Position numbers and translations under genes: made by a program. A stretch of 64,000 nt of DNA from the NCBI RefSeq assembly GCF_004138285.1, contig NZ_SCFN01000017.1, forward strand, positions 1-64,000. Direction: 5' to 3'. This DNA comes from Gottfriedia acidiceleris (GTDB lineage: Bacteria; Bacillota; Bacilli; Bacillales; Bacillaceae_G). The notes below the pieces were generated by a model. It was not told the origin of the DNA. It saw nothing but the letters and a program-made list of their open reading frames with translations, and did no database searches. How positions within the stretch are numbered: position 1 is the stretch's first letter; the number at the start of each line of letters is the position of its first letter. Positions 43,187-51,319 of this stretch are shown one piece after another.

Positions 43187-43456
43187 ATGAAAAAAGTATG
43201 TTCTATTTTATTATCAACAGGACTAATTTTAGGAATGTCTACAGGTGTAAGTGATACATCGCACGCTGCTACAAAAATCGTTAAATATAAAAATTGTAAG
43301 GCGTTGAATAAAGTATATCCTGGTGGAGTTGCACAAGCTAAGAACGTTAAAAATAAAGGTGGAAAAACTAAGTACAAGCCGTTTGTTTCAAAAGCATTAT
43401 ATGACAAGAATAAAGGACTAGATAGAGATAAAGATAAAATTGCATGTGAAAGATAA
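43187..43456 (+). CDS. Secreted Excalibur calcium-binding domain protein
   Basis: 89 residues with a signal peptide (MKKVCSILLSTGLILGMSTGVSD...SHAA cleavage). The mature part is one Excalibur domain: YKNCKALNKVYPGGVA and the calcium-binding loop DRDKDKIACE at the end, with two conserved cysteines. Extracellular calcium-binding protein, often linked to competence or surface nucleases. Terminator at 43471-43504. Confidence 0.9.
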   Translation: MKKVCSILLSTGLILGMSTGVSDTSHAATKIVKYKNCKALNKVYPGGVAQAKNVKNKGGKTKYKPFVSKALYDKNKGLDRDKDKIACER

Positions 43457-43470
43457 TAAGTAGACTAATT

Positions 43471-43504
43471 AAGCCCTTCTCATAGTGAGAAAGGCTTATT
43501 TTTT
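43471..43504 (+). terminator. Terminator after the Excalibur gene
   Basis: AAGCC-TTCTCA / TGAGAA-GGCTT stem followed by T-run. Confidence 0.8.
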
Positions 43505-43689
43505 ATTATAAGTTTATTTATATGCTTTTTTAAAGAGACCACTAGATTGTATCCCTAAAAGTAGCATAAATTCTTTATCTTCAATTGCTTTAACTCCCAA
43601 CAGCATGATGGTAAACATACAAAACAATTCTACTAAAAAAGATTGCTCTCTGTAGTCTTGTGGAACATGTTTAAGTGCTTTTTTAAGCT

Positions 43690-43985
43690 GTAATGATTCC
43701 CTTTATAACTAACGATGTTATAGTCAAGGACTTCAATGCCAATGATTTTTTCCTGCTTCAACAAGTCGCTTAGTTACTTCAATGACTTCCCTACTCGGTG
43801 TACTATCTCCGCTTGGTTGCTGATGAATAATATTAATAGAAGCCGCATTGTTTAAAATAGCCGACTTCATCACTTCACGCGGATGGGCAATACTAGAATT
43901 AAACTTTCCACATGGCACTTATGTAGCCCAACCACCTCATTTATTGTGTTTAACTGCAACTTACGATAAGCAAAATGGAGCGTTT
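43690..43985 (-). pseudogene. RadC/JAB-domain protein fragment
   Basis: The frame 43733-43918 encodes KFNSSIAHPREVMKSAILNNAASINIIHQQPSGDSTPSREVIEVTKRLVEAG, a RadC-type JAB domain. Flanking sequence continues the match in other frames: NEVVGLHKCHVG on the 5' side and KIIGIEVLDYNIVSYKGNHYSLKK on the 3' side. The metal motif HxHPxGD(x)nSxxD is degraded (HQQP, and V for the aspartate). No ends of a full gene exist. Remnant of a RadC-like, probably mobile-element-linked, gene. The rest of 43505-44160 shows no gene. Confidence 0.6.
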
Positions 43986-44160
43986 CGTTCATTATGACTA
44001 AACTGCCATTTAGCTTAATAAAAAAATTAACCAACACAGCCGATCTTGTTGTTCAACTAATGCATGCGTTCGTATAATATGAATAATTTGCAATTTTTGG
44101 GCTAATTTTGATTTCCCCTTAAGAAAGATAGCTAACCGTTTCTATTCGAAAAACGACCAA

Positions 44161-44895
44161 TTAATGGAATAAATTAGATTTCGTTCCTACAGCAATTACA
44201 AACTTGCCCATACTTAAAGCATTTTGAGATAAATCTTTTAAATCTTCTGCAAATTCTTTTATTTCCTGTTCCTCTCTAGTATTTTTTGTATACATATTTA
44301 CTAACGTTTCACAGATATGGATTAATTCATTAATTTCTTGCGTGTTGAATTTCTTTTTCCCACGATCATTTAAGAAAAGCAGCATATCAACTTGTATAGA
44401 ATTCTTTGTTAAATCACGAGAAAAAAAACCTTCTTTATTCATAAGGAAATAGTGTGCGTTATCTCCCAAATTTATATATTCATCCGATTTAGGCACTTCT
44501 TTAAACGTTTTGGCCACGCAGAAAACAATTCCATCCAGATACCCTTTTTCCCTCATTAAATTGTACTCGCAACACTTTGCTTTTCTCCAAAGCTTCCTAT
44601 ATGTTACCGGATCGGAATTGCCTTTTTTTAATTCTTCATAGGCACTGATTAACGCTTTTTTCGCTTCAATCTTCTGAGGAGTTTGCATATCGAGAATTCT
44701 TTTTTCACTATACATAATGTAATACTTATTAAAGTTTCTTCTTGATTCCGCGATATAGGAATCATTGTTTGGATCGACATCTTCAAAATTTTCGCCGAAT
44801 GGCAAGTCTTCCCAATGACATAACATACAGATATCACATTTATCACGTTCTTCTAATGTTGGGTAACCACAACACGGACAAATTTCACGTTTCAC
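44161..44895 (-). CDS. CPCC-family cysteine-rich protein with a long C-terminal domain
   Basis: 244 residues. Residues 1-60 form a CPCC domain (REICPCCGYPTLEERDKCDICMLCHWED), a zinc-ribbon-like unit found as immunity or accessory protein beside polymorphic toxins. The remaining ~180 residues are helical and contain NLMREKGYLDGIVFCVAKTFKE, unrecognised. A short toxin-tail-like frame lies directly upstream at 44916-45041. Good AGGAGGG ribosome binding site. Immunity function is inferred only. Confidence 0.65.
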   Translation of the reverse strand: MKREICPCCGYPTLEERDKCDICMLCHWEDLPFGENFEDVDPNNDSYIAESRRNFNKYYIMYSEKRILDMQTPQKIEAKKALISAYEELKKGNSDPVTYRKLWRKAKCCEYNLMREKGYLDGIVFCVAKTFKEVPKSDEYINLGDNAHYFLMNKEGFFSRDLTKNSIQVDMLLFLNDRGKKKFNTQEINELIHICETLVNMYTKNTREEQEIKEFAEDLKDLSQNALSMGKFVIAVGTKSNLFH

Positions 44896-44915
44896 TTTAA
44901 TCCCTCCTTACAATT

Positions 44916-45041
44916 CTAATGGAAGGTCTCGCCAATATCCCGTGGACCCAAATCCCACCAACCGGCACCATCATTTCTTATCAACTGTGGTATATTACTG
45001 AAGAAGGGTTGATTTCGAGGTCTATTGTCGACACTAATCAT
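44916..45041 (-). pseudogene. Possible C-terminal remnant of a polymorphic toxin
   Basis: A 41-codon minus-strand frame ending 20 bases before the CPCC gene: after MISVDNRPR it reads PFFSNIPQLIRN, then a Trp/Gly-rich end (GAGWWDLGPRDIGETFH). It lacks a proper ribosome binding site, and the frame is closed upstream by stop codons. The position just before an immunity-like gene fits a toxin tail left after deletion, but no family is recognised. Confidence 0.3.
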
Positions 45042-45911
45042 CACCTTTCTTGCTGGTCATTAGTCTAATTTTATGCAGTTCCAGTTGGAATTAAAATTTG
45101 TCCTTAGAAGCAAAACAAATAAGCATCTATTAAGTTTCTGTAATTCCATATGTATGTCTTATTACACTAACCTCTATTTAGTCCAATAAAAAAAGACCGC
45201 CGTAGCAATTACAGCTTTGCATGAAGTTGGATTTCTTCTTAGTTCACCTAAAACATAATCCATTTGGTTGGCGTAACCATATACAGGCTTAGCAAAATAA
45301 TGTTATTGACTAAAAAGGTAAGATTTGGGACGATTGGGCAAATCCGAAAACTAGTAAAATTCTCAAAATCGTTTCCGTTTATTTTAATAACAATAGTTAC
45401 TTTCTTTTACCTATTAATTTGGAAGGGAGTTCTCCTTCACCACTTAAGCAGCTTGACTCTTAATTAAATTAGCCGTTTCCATTAACACCCCAGTAAGACC
45501 GTCAGCAGTTAAATTTAAGAATGGAATTGTGATTGATTCAGCGGTCTCCGTTCGGAAAGATAAAGAGTAATACCAGATTGGTATGCTCTTTTATTTTTAC
45601 ATAAAAAAGAGATGGAGAGGATTTTAAGTAGATCACTAGCTACTGCTAGGGACCTTGTTTTTACCATCACAACAAAGTATGCGAAAATCCGTAAGAATTA
45701 AAGAAGCCTCTCGATTTAGACAATCTCTTAATTACATTGCGCAAGAGAAGGAGGCACTTCTACTTCATGACCATTTAATCTCTTTTGTTTAGTGTATAAA
45801 TGATGTTTCTCTTCATTCGCTTATTTTATGAGTGCATTTCACCGCTTTATTTGGTATGCTTAACGGACAGTTATTGACCGGTTCAACTAAACTGAAGGAA
45901 GAGGGTGTCAC
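45042..45911. other. Decayed region with gene fragments and an orphan terminator
   Basis: 870 bp with no complete gene. Short coding-like pieces: a minus-strand stretch at about 45460-45560 ending in a TAA near 45458 (…TIPFLNLTADGLTGVLMETANLIKS), and another near 45730-45780 (GHEVEVPPSLAQC). A hairpin ATACCA / TGGTAT plus AAAGAG / CTCTTT (45562-45597) followed by T-run is a terminator with no gene before it. Confidence 0.4.
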
Positions 45912-46088
45912 ATGGGGAAATTGAATGCAGTCGAAAAGTTACAAAAAGAATTAATTAAGACGCGCGAAGCCATCGACGTCGTAAAAACCATCTTAGCGAA
46001 AAAACATGATCCTCAGCTGGCGGAACAGTTAACGAAATTAATTAACGAACACAATGAAATCGTGACACAGATAAAAAGCATCCAGTAA
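45912..46088 (+). CDS. 58-residue coiled-coil protein
   Basis: ATG at 45912 preceded by GAGGG (6-base spacing), stop at 46088 lying inside its own terminator. The sequence is a continuous amphipathic helix with heptad-like spacing (VEKLQKELIKTREAIDVVKTILAKK, then LAEQLTKLINEHNEIVTQIKSI). It could dimerise or bind a partner. Similar in size and charge to small Spo0E-like phosphatases, but the SQELD signature is absent. Function unknown. Confidence 0.6.
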   Translation: MGKLNAVEKLQKELIKTREAIDVVKTILAKKHDPQLAEQLTKLINEHNEIVTQIKSIQ

Positions 46089-46102
46089 GGATGCTTTTTT
46101 GG
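46073..46102 (+). terminator. Terminator overlapping the stop of the 58-residue gene
   Basis: AAAAAGCATCC / GGATGCTTTTTT stem with 5-base loop containing the stop codon. Confidence 0.85.
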
Positions 46103-46278
46103 TTCCGAATGTGGGACACTAAAACCAACAGACTCGAAGGACCAGTCTACCTATTCATTATTTAATATATTCTGATCTCTAGTTGTTTAAGACGAAACCA
46201 TTACAATGCCGACAGTAAGAAATCCGAAACGAAAAGAAATCCATTCACGTCATTCCCAAAACTCGCAATGAATGCGTC

Positions 46279-46306
46279 AAAAAACCTTGAAATGACAAGG
46301 TTTTTT
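46279..46306. terminator. Symmetric terminator hairpin
   Basis: AAAAAACCTTG / CAAGGTTTTTT perfect 11-bp stem. Just beyond it on the minus strand (46309-46377) is a ~20-codon fragment, MYREIVAYGTAVLVE, resembling the end of a YbjQ/UPF0145 heavy-metal-binding protein, so this may be the old terminator of that lost gene. Confidence 0.65.
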
Positions 46307-46432
46307 AATCATATTTTCTCGACTAAAACTGCAGTTCCATATGCGACAATTTCACGGTACATCTGCATAATCTCATCCTAATAGATTCATATTTTACGCA
46401 ATTTTATGGACGATTATTATAGAGAATAAAAG

Positions 46433-46461
46433 AGCTCTGACACTATAAAATTGTCAGAGCT
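46433..46461 (-). terminator. Terminator of the cobalamin cluster transcript
   Basis: AGCTCTGACA / TGTCAGAGCT perfect 10-bp stem; the minus strand continues with CTTTTATT. Located 7 bases after the importer gene stop. Confidence 0.78.
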
Positions 46462-46467
46462 TTATAA

Positions 46468-47268
46468 TTAATTCATAGTATTTATTTTGTGATTCTGTTT
46501 TTTTGAGTAAACGCTTATAAAGATAAATGATGTGACTAAGAAAATGAAAAGAATGACTCCCACGATTTCGAAATCTAGTTCTGCCCAAGGGTTAAAAAAA
46601 GTAAATGCCAGATAGAAGGAAACTCCGTATGCCAAGACAACAATCACCCAACCCATTAGTCTTGACGCAGCTTGACCGATTTTGCTGGACTGGTTAACCA
46701 TTTTATAGATAATCATCGAATCAATTGTATCCGTAATCATCATACCAAACATAAAAACTAGCCCTAAAAATATAGGGGTATATTCACTTACGCTTCCTGC
46801 CGCCAAAGACCAGACGGCGGTTTGACTTACTGTCTCGGCAGCCAAGGCAAACAAAGCTCCCACTAAAATAATAAGAAAAGGATTTGTAGTCCCCTTGGCA
46901 ATTTTTGGGATAAACTTTCCCTTTAGTCCGCTAAGTTGAAACTCTTCGTGATTGTTTCTAGTGCGTAACAGATTATATGTATTTAACGTTCCAATTAGGA
47001 ATAAAGAAAAAATCGACACCCATGAAGCAATATTATCAAAATAAGCAGGGAATGAAAAATTCTGTATCACCATTCCTAAAATACCTGCTGTTAATGCTAC
47101 CATTCCTCCGTGACCCAATGAAAATAATGTTCCCACCCAACGTGCAAACGAACTGCCCATTCTCCAATTATAACGAGTTTGTCCATCAATAAAGGCAAGA
47201 TGATCAGCATCCAACCCATGCCTAAGCCCCAATACAAAAACAAGTAAAAACATTGATAAAGTTTCCAT
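46468..47268 (-). CDS. NiCoT-family cobalt/nickel importer
   Basis: 266 residues, eight hydrophobic helices. The metal signature in the second helix appears as LRHGLDADHLAFID (canonical RHAxDADHI), followed by LGHGG and the helix-V type TVSQTAVWSL region and MITDTIDSMII. Imports Ni2+/Co2+ across the cytoplasmic membrane. Position at the end of the cobalamin cluster argues for cobalt. A 200-base structured leader separates it from the previous gene. Confidence 0.88.
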   Translation of the reverse strand: METLSMFLLVFVLGLRHGLDADHLAFIDGQTRYNWRMGSSFARWVGTLFSLGHGGMVALTAGILGMVIQNFSFPAYFDNIASWVSIFSLFLIGTLNTYNLLRTRNNHEEFQLSGLKGKFIPKIAKGTTNPFLIILVGALFALAAETVSQTAVWSLAAGSVSEYTPIFLGLVFMFGMMITDTIDSMIIYKMVNQSSKIGQAASRLMGWVIVVLAYGVSFYLAFTFFNPWAELDFEIVGVILFIFLVTSFIFISVYSKKQNHKINTMN

Positions 47269-47472
47269 AAAAAAAATTCCTCCCTTTTTTAAACAGTTGC
47301 AACATAAAAAATCAATCCTAACCCTTTGACAGATTGAGGATTTATGAGGACATCCGGGAGAAAAGTGCGGTCAACTCTCCTTTTATAATTGAAAAATCAC
47401 TTTTCGTTCCTCTTGACTAAACATGTTACCACCCTTTTGTAGTCAAACTTTGTGAATCATTCAAATCATTAT
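47269..47472 (-). ncRNA. Candidate structured leader RNA upstream of the cobalt importer
   Basis: The intergenic minus strand carries a 7-bp stem TTGACTA / TAGTCAA (47446-47440, 47419-47413) whose loop contains AGGGTGGTAAC, then an 8-bp stem GAAAAGTG / CACTTTTC (47405-47398, 47367-47360) that competes with GGAGA / TCTCC, then TCAATC / GATTGA followed by six T (47337-47306) only ~35 bases before the ATG. The order stem-stem-terminator resembles an attenuator or riboswitch. It does not match the B12 riboswitch core (no GCCACTG box), so the ligand is unknown. Structure predicted by eye only. Confidence 0.4.
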
Positions 47473-48336
47473 CTATTCCTTGCTTTCATAATGAAATAAA
47501 TTTATAGGTACACCTTTGTAAGCGAGTGACATTTCCCTAATTAAGTGTGAAACTACCAATTCACTGTTTGGAAGATTTCCATCTAGTAAAATACCCCCGA
47601 CCGTTCCACTGTGGGCGACAACGATTCCGCCCTGATAGCGATCGGCCAACTGATCTAATAAAGGAAAAACAGGCTTTGGCAATATTTTTTGATTCACCCT
47701 TGCACTTAGGGTTGCTGCATCGCCAATATAAGTTATATTTTTTTCCTTAAACCCTTTTGTAACCAGATCAAAAGCTTTAATAAATTGCTGTTGATCGTCC
47801 TGGCTGTACACTTTCGGAACTTCATTAAATTCTATTGTGTTGATCATACCACCAAGATCGATACCAACGAGGATGAATGGGGGTAAGGTCCCAAAGCTTG
47901 CAATCAGCTGACCTTTAATATATTCATAGACCACGACTTCCTCATACATTACCCCATCGGTAGGTTCCACTTTTGCGGCAATCATCGAGATCATTTCATT
48001 TGTGAGCGGAAAACTATAGCTGTCAGCAATTGCTCTTAATGAAGCAACAATATCCGCAGAACTGCTAGCCATCCCTTTGCCGGCAGGGATATTGGAATGT
48101 ATTTCAAGATACCCACCTTCTCTTATCCCAAAAAGTTGGAGTAACGATTCACCCGCTTTCTTCGCTTTCATTTTTGAATTTACGACCCTTATCTGGGAAA
48201 CGGCTGCGTCAGGAACAAATCTAGCCTCACTTCGTAAACTCTGGATAGGCAAAGTGATTAAAAACGGACGCTCTTCCATGATACCTTGGACCAATTCTCC
48301 AAATGTGCCATTGCAGCTTCCTCTTCCTAGTTTCAT
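47473..48336 (-). CDS. pduX: L-threonine kinase, PduX-like GHMP kinase
   Basis: 287-residue GHMP-family kinase. N-terminal GSCNGTFGELVQGI and ATP-loop PAGKGMASSSADIVASLRA match PduX, which makes O-phospho-L-threonine, the substrate of CobD for the aminopropanol linker. The conserved C-terminal HSGTVGGILLD is present. It sits between cbiB and the importer, in line with a role in nucleotide loop assembly. Start chosen at ATG 48336 (GGAG upstream). Confidence 0.88.
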   Translation of the reverse strand: MKLGRGSCNGTFGELVQGIMEERPFLITLPIQSLRSEARFVPDAAVSQIRVVNSKMKAKKAGESLLQLFGIREGGYLEIHSNIPAGKGMASSSADIVASLRAIADSYSFPLTNEMISMIAAKVEPTDGVMYEEVVVYEYIKGQLIASFGTLPPFILVGIDLGGMINTIEFNEVPKVYSQDDQQQFIKAFDLVTKGFKEKNITYIGDAATLSARVNQKILPKPVFPLLDQLADRYQGGIVVAHSGTVGGILLDGNLPNSELVVSHLIREMSLAYKGVPINLFHYESKE

Positions 48337-48355
48337 TGTACAGGCTCCTATCCCC

Positions 48356-49324
48356 TTACTTCATGGAAAGCTCCACTAATATCGAAAGTACCATAAATAA
48401 TACGACACAGATAATGGAGGTAGTTTTCATAACCGTTACTGTATGTAAAATATCATCTGCTTTGATCTTCCGTAATGGTTCGCCCATCTTTGCCCGTTCA
48501 GAGACTTTACCGAAATAATAATTCGTTCCTCCAAGTTGTATCTGAAGTGCACCTGCAATCGTCGCTTCTGGGTAACCGCTATTTGGACTCGGATGAAGTT
48601 TAGCATCCCGTTTTATCATTTTCCAAGCGCCTTGTATATCGAGACGTTTAATCGAACAAGCAAGCAGCATCATTCCAATCGTTAACCGGGCAGGCAAATA
48701 GTTTAATAGATCATCTAGTCGAGCCGAGGCCCAGCCTAGGTTTTGATATTTTTCATTTTTATATCCTACCATCGAATCTAACGTATTAACCGCTCGGTAC
48801 AACATTGCAAGCGGGGCACCCCCGATAAGGGCAAAGCATAACGGTGATATAATGGCATCGACAATGTTTTCGGCTACGGTTTCCACTGCCCCCCGCGAAA
48901 TTTCACTTTCCTCAAGGTTTTCTGTATCTCTTCCGACAATCATTCCCAGACTTTGTCGTGCAGACCTTAAATCCTGATTTTTCAAGTGTCGGAATACTTC
49001 CAACCCTGCATCAGCCAATCCTTTTGTCGCGATGGTCGTTGAAATTAACCAGATTTCCGCAATGACAGCAAGAACGTGATTCACCTGATTGAGGCCGAAA
49101 AGCAGCAAAGCAACGATTAAATAGCTGCCGCCAGCAATCAAAATAGGAAATAAGAGTCCTGCCAGTTTCAAATACCTTTCCTTTACGATGAAAAAACGAA
49201 TCGCTTTTTCCAAACGACTAATAGACTTCCCAATGATGACCACCGGATGTAGCAGCTTTCGGGGGTCACCAATGATTCGATCAATAAGATAAGCAATAAC
49301 AATATTAATGGCATGAACTAACAT
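48356..49324 (-). CDS. cbiB: Adenosylcobinamide-phosphate synthase CbiB
   Basis: 322-residue integral membrane protein attaching (R)-1-amino-2-propanol phosphate to adenosylcobyric acid. Signature LIDRIIGDPRKLLHPVVIIGKSISRLEKA at the N-terminus, IVGRDTENLEESEISRGAVETVAENIVDAIISPLCFALIGGAPLAMLYRAVNTLDSMVGYKNEKY in the centre, and the SPNSGYPEATIAGAL motif. About 6-8 helices. The start codon follows the deletion scar at 49325-49683; its AGGAGG lies in that scar. Confidence 0.95.
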   Translation of the reverse strand: MLVHAINIVIAYLIDRIIGDPRKLLHPVVIIGKSISRLEKAIRFFIVKERYLKLAGLLFPILIAGGSYLIVALLLFGLNQVNHVLAVIAEIWLISTTIATKGLADAGLEVFRHLKNQDLRSARQSLGMIVGRDTENLEESEISRGAVETVAENIVDAIISPLCFALIGGAPLAMLYRAVNTLDSMVGYKNEKYQNLGWASARLDDLLNYLPARLTIGMMLLACSIKRLDIQGAWKMIKRDAKLHPSPNSGYPEATIAGALQIQLGGTNYYFGKVSERAKMGEPLRKIKADDILHTVTVMKTTSIICVVLFMVLSILVELSMK

Positions 49325-49683
49325 CGAATTCTCAGCCCTCCTGATTCCTTACTGCTTCACATATGGCCTCATAAACAAGGCAGCCAATCTCCGTGGGAAC
49401 TGAAATAAGAGATGCTCCTCTTTTTTCACTATCGTTATTTCCGGCCATATTCTAGATGTATACTGATTCTGCTTGCGAAATGGCTGCACCTTTTTCTCCT
49501 CGCTTTTATCTTTAATTTGATATCTAAACAACTTCGTTTGATCATTCCACTCCATTACCATAGCTATTCAAACTGCCAATCAACAAACCGATCATTGCAA
49601 ATAAACAGGGCTTTTTTTCCAATCGATTTTTGAAACCTCTATCTTCGGAACAGGAACATCAGGGCTGCTAGGAACGCCTTCAT
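49325..49683 (-). pseudogene. cobS: Deletion scar: 5' remnant of cobS plus probable cbiZ remnant
   Basis: The ATG at 49683 overlaps the cobU stop (TAATG) and starts MKAFLAALMFL, the CobS opening; after codon ~13 the frame breaks but PVPKIEVSKIDWKKSPVYL and MIGLLIGSL follow in other frames, giving the first ~60 residues of cobalamin synthase. The other ~190 residues are gone. From 49561 a 70-codon frame reads ITIVKKEEHLLFQFPRRLAAL, like the start of an adenosylcobinamide amidohydrolase (CbiZ), and another frame ends TEIGCLVYEAICEAVRNQEG, like its end. The CbiZ assignment is from memory of the family and less certain than cobS. Confidence 0.6.
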
Positions 49684-50219
49684 TATTTTAGCCTTAGTTG
49701 CAGACCGGAAAAGACGGTGTATGCTTCATCTGCTTCTGCTGCCAATAATTGATTGATTTTTCCTAGAACATCCTGAAAAAAACGCCCCAACGACGATAAC
49801 GCGACACCACCTAGACCTACCTCATTAGAAACGACAATCACATGCTGATGATTTTCTTGTATTACCTTAATCCAAAGATCCACTTCCTCTATTAAACTGG
49901 TTTTCTTGTTTTCATCCTTCAGTTCCTGATCTGTTAACCACATACAATGATTGGACAGCCACGAAGAAATACAATCAACTAAAATAACATCGTAGCCTTG
50001 ATAGACGGTTTGAACGGAAGTTAGTTCGTTCGGTTCTTCTAATACGTCCCATTCACTTGGGCGCCGCTTCTTATGGCTATCAATTCTTTTCTCCATTTCT
50101 TGATCGGTTTGAACTCCGAACGCAACATAAAGGACTCTTCCTACATGACTGAAAGCCAAGCGTTCCGCAAATTCACTCTTTCCGGAGCGAATTCCTCCAG
50201 TGACATAGGTTAAGGTCAT
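49683..50219 (-). CDS. cobU: Adenosylcobinamide kinase / guanylyltransferase CobU
   Basis: 178 residues. P-loop at the very N-terminus (VTGGIRSGKSEFAERLA), RRPSEWDVLEEP, DCISSWLSN, and VVSNEVGLGG in the region that binds the nucleotide. Phosphorylates adenosylcobinamide and transfers GMP to it. Its stop overlaps the first base of the cobS remnant start, and its ATG overlaps the cobD stop by 4 bases, so the genes are tightly coupled. Confidence 0.95.
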   Translation of the reverse strand: MTLTYVTGGIRSGKSEFAERLAFSHVGRVLYVAFGVQTDQEMEKRIDSHKKRRPSEWDVLEEPNELTSVQTVYQGYDVILVDCISSWLSNHCMWLTDQELKDENKKTSLIEEVDLWIKVIQENHQHVIVVSNEVGLGGVALSSLGRFFQDVLGKINQLLAAEADEAYTVFSGLQLRLK

Positions 50220-51319
50220 GATGGATTCACCTCTTTACTTACTTCAATTAAAGCTTGGATTAAGCATTGATTTTCTTCTTCGGTTCGAATCGCAATCCGA
50301 AAATCCTGATCCGTTAGCCCCGGATACATGTTACAGGAGCGTATTAAGATTCCTTTATGACCCATGAGCCACTGTAATTCAGCCGCCGTGATGCCAGCTG
50401 TTATCCTAACTAACAGAAAATTCGCTTGTCCCGGAAAAACCTTCCACCCAAGCTTTTCTTCAATGGCTAGTTTGACAAAGCTTCTTTGCTCCTGAATTAG
50501 GGTAATCGTTGCTTCCTCGTATACTTTTTCGTTTAGGACCGCTTCACCAGCCAATAGGGCCATTTGGTTGACACTCCAAGTTACTTGTTTTGCCTGCAGC
50601 TTTAATATCAGGGTTGGATCGGCCACCATATACCCTAGCCGGAGACCAGGGATCGCATAGAACTTTGTCATCGAGCGTACCAGGATTACTTGTTTCCAAC
50701 GTTGCAAATCCTCAAGCAGCGTGATTCGTGTGTCGATCGGAAGAAAATCAATGAATGCCTCATCTATTATCAAATATGTATTTGTCTTCTTTGCCTGTTC
50801 TGCCATCTCGACAAGTTCTTCCTTCGAATATGTTACACCAGTGGGATTGTTGGGATGTCCGACAAATACAAGATCGGTTTTCGCTATTAATTGAAGGAAT
50901 TCCGATTGATCAGGCTTAAAATCATTTTCTTCCCTGCCAACCAATGAATTGATGGTAGCACCATAAGCTCTAGCAAGCTGTTCGTATTCCGAGAAACAAG
51001 GATATACGGCTCCCACTGTTTCAGGCTGCAATCCTAAAATCGCAAGGGCGATACACTCAGCTGCTCCATTTCCTATCAAAATCTGTTCTGGTGAAACGGA
51101 GTGTTTTTCCGCCAGCTTTTGTTTGAGAACACGATGGGCGGGATCGGGATAATGGAAGATCGACTCCAGTTGCTTCTTTATCAACTCAATTACACTAGTA
51201 GGTGGACCGAGTGGATTGATATTCGCACTGAAATCTAACAACTGCGATGAATCTTTACCAAACAATTGTTGAGCCGTCAGTAAATCGCCACCATGTCCAA
51301 ATTTTTCAATATAGACCAT
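50216..51319 (-). CDS. cobD: L-threonine-O-3-phosphate decarboxylase CobD
   Basis: PLP-dependent aminotransferase-fold enzyme, 367 residues, making (R)-1-amino-2-propanol O-2-phosphate. FSANINPLGPP near the start, GNGAAECIALAI, GHPNNPTGVTYSKEE, DEAFIDF, and the PLP lysine in VRSMTKFYAIPGLRLGYMVAD. TAATG overlap with cobO upstream. Works with the PduX-like kinase and CbiB encoded downstream. Confidence 0.95.
   Translation of the reverse strand: MVYIEKFGHGGDLLTAQQLFGKDSSQLLDFSANINPLGPPTSVIELIKKQLESIFHYPDPAHRVLKQKLAEKHSVSPEQILIGNGAAECIALAILGLQPETVGAVYPCFSEYEQLARAYGATINSLVGREENDFKPDQSEFLQLIAKTDLVFVGHPNNPTGVTYSKEELVEMAEQAKKTNTYLIIDEAFIDFLPIDTRITLLEDLQRWKQVILVRSMTKFYAIPGLRLGYMVADPTLILKLQAKQVTWSVNQMALLAGEAVLNEKVYEEATITLIQEQRSFVKLAIEEKLGWKVFPGQANFLLVRITAGITAAELQWLMGHKGILIRSCNMYPGLTDQDFRIAIRTEEENQCLIQALIEVSKEVNPS

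Noticed and set aside
45264-45467. 67-codon plus-strand frame with a hydrophobic C-terminal half
   Set aside because: No ribosome binding site, and the opposite strand at its 3' end holds a more protein-like fragment (TADGLTGVLMETANLIKS).
47425-47435. AGGGTGGTAAC on the minus strand, similar to the T-box core AGGGTGGNACCGCG
   Set aside because: Only the first part matches, the ACCGCG side is absent, and there is no room for a stem I/specifier domain between it and the end of the upstream gene (about 45 bases).
47269-47472. Cobalamin riboswitch upstream of the importer
   Set aside because: No GCCACTG box and no GGTGAAA-type core could be found on the minus strand; only unspecific stems are present.
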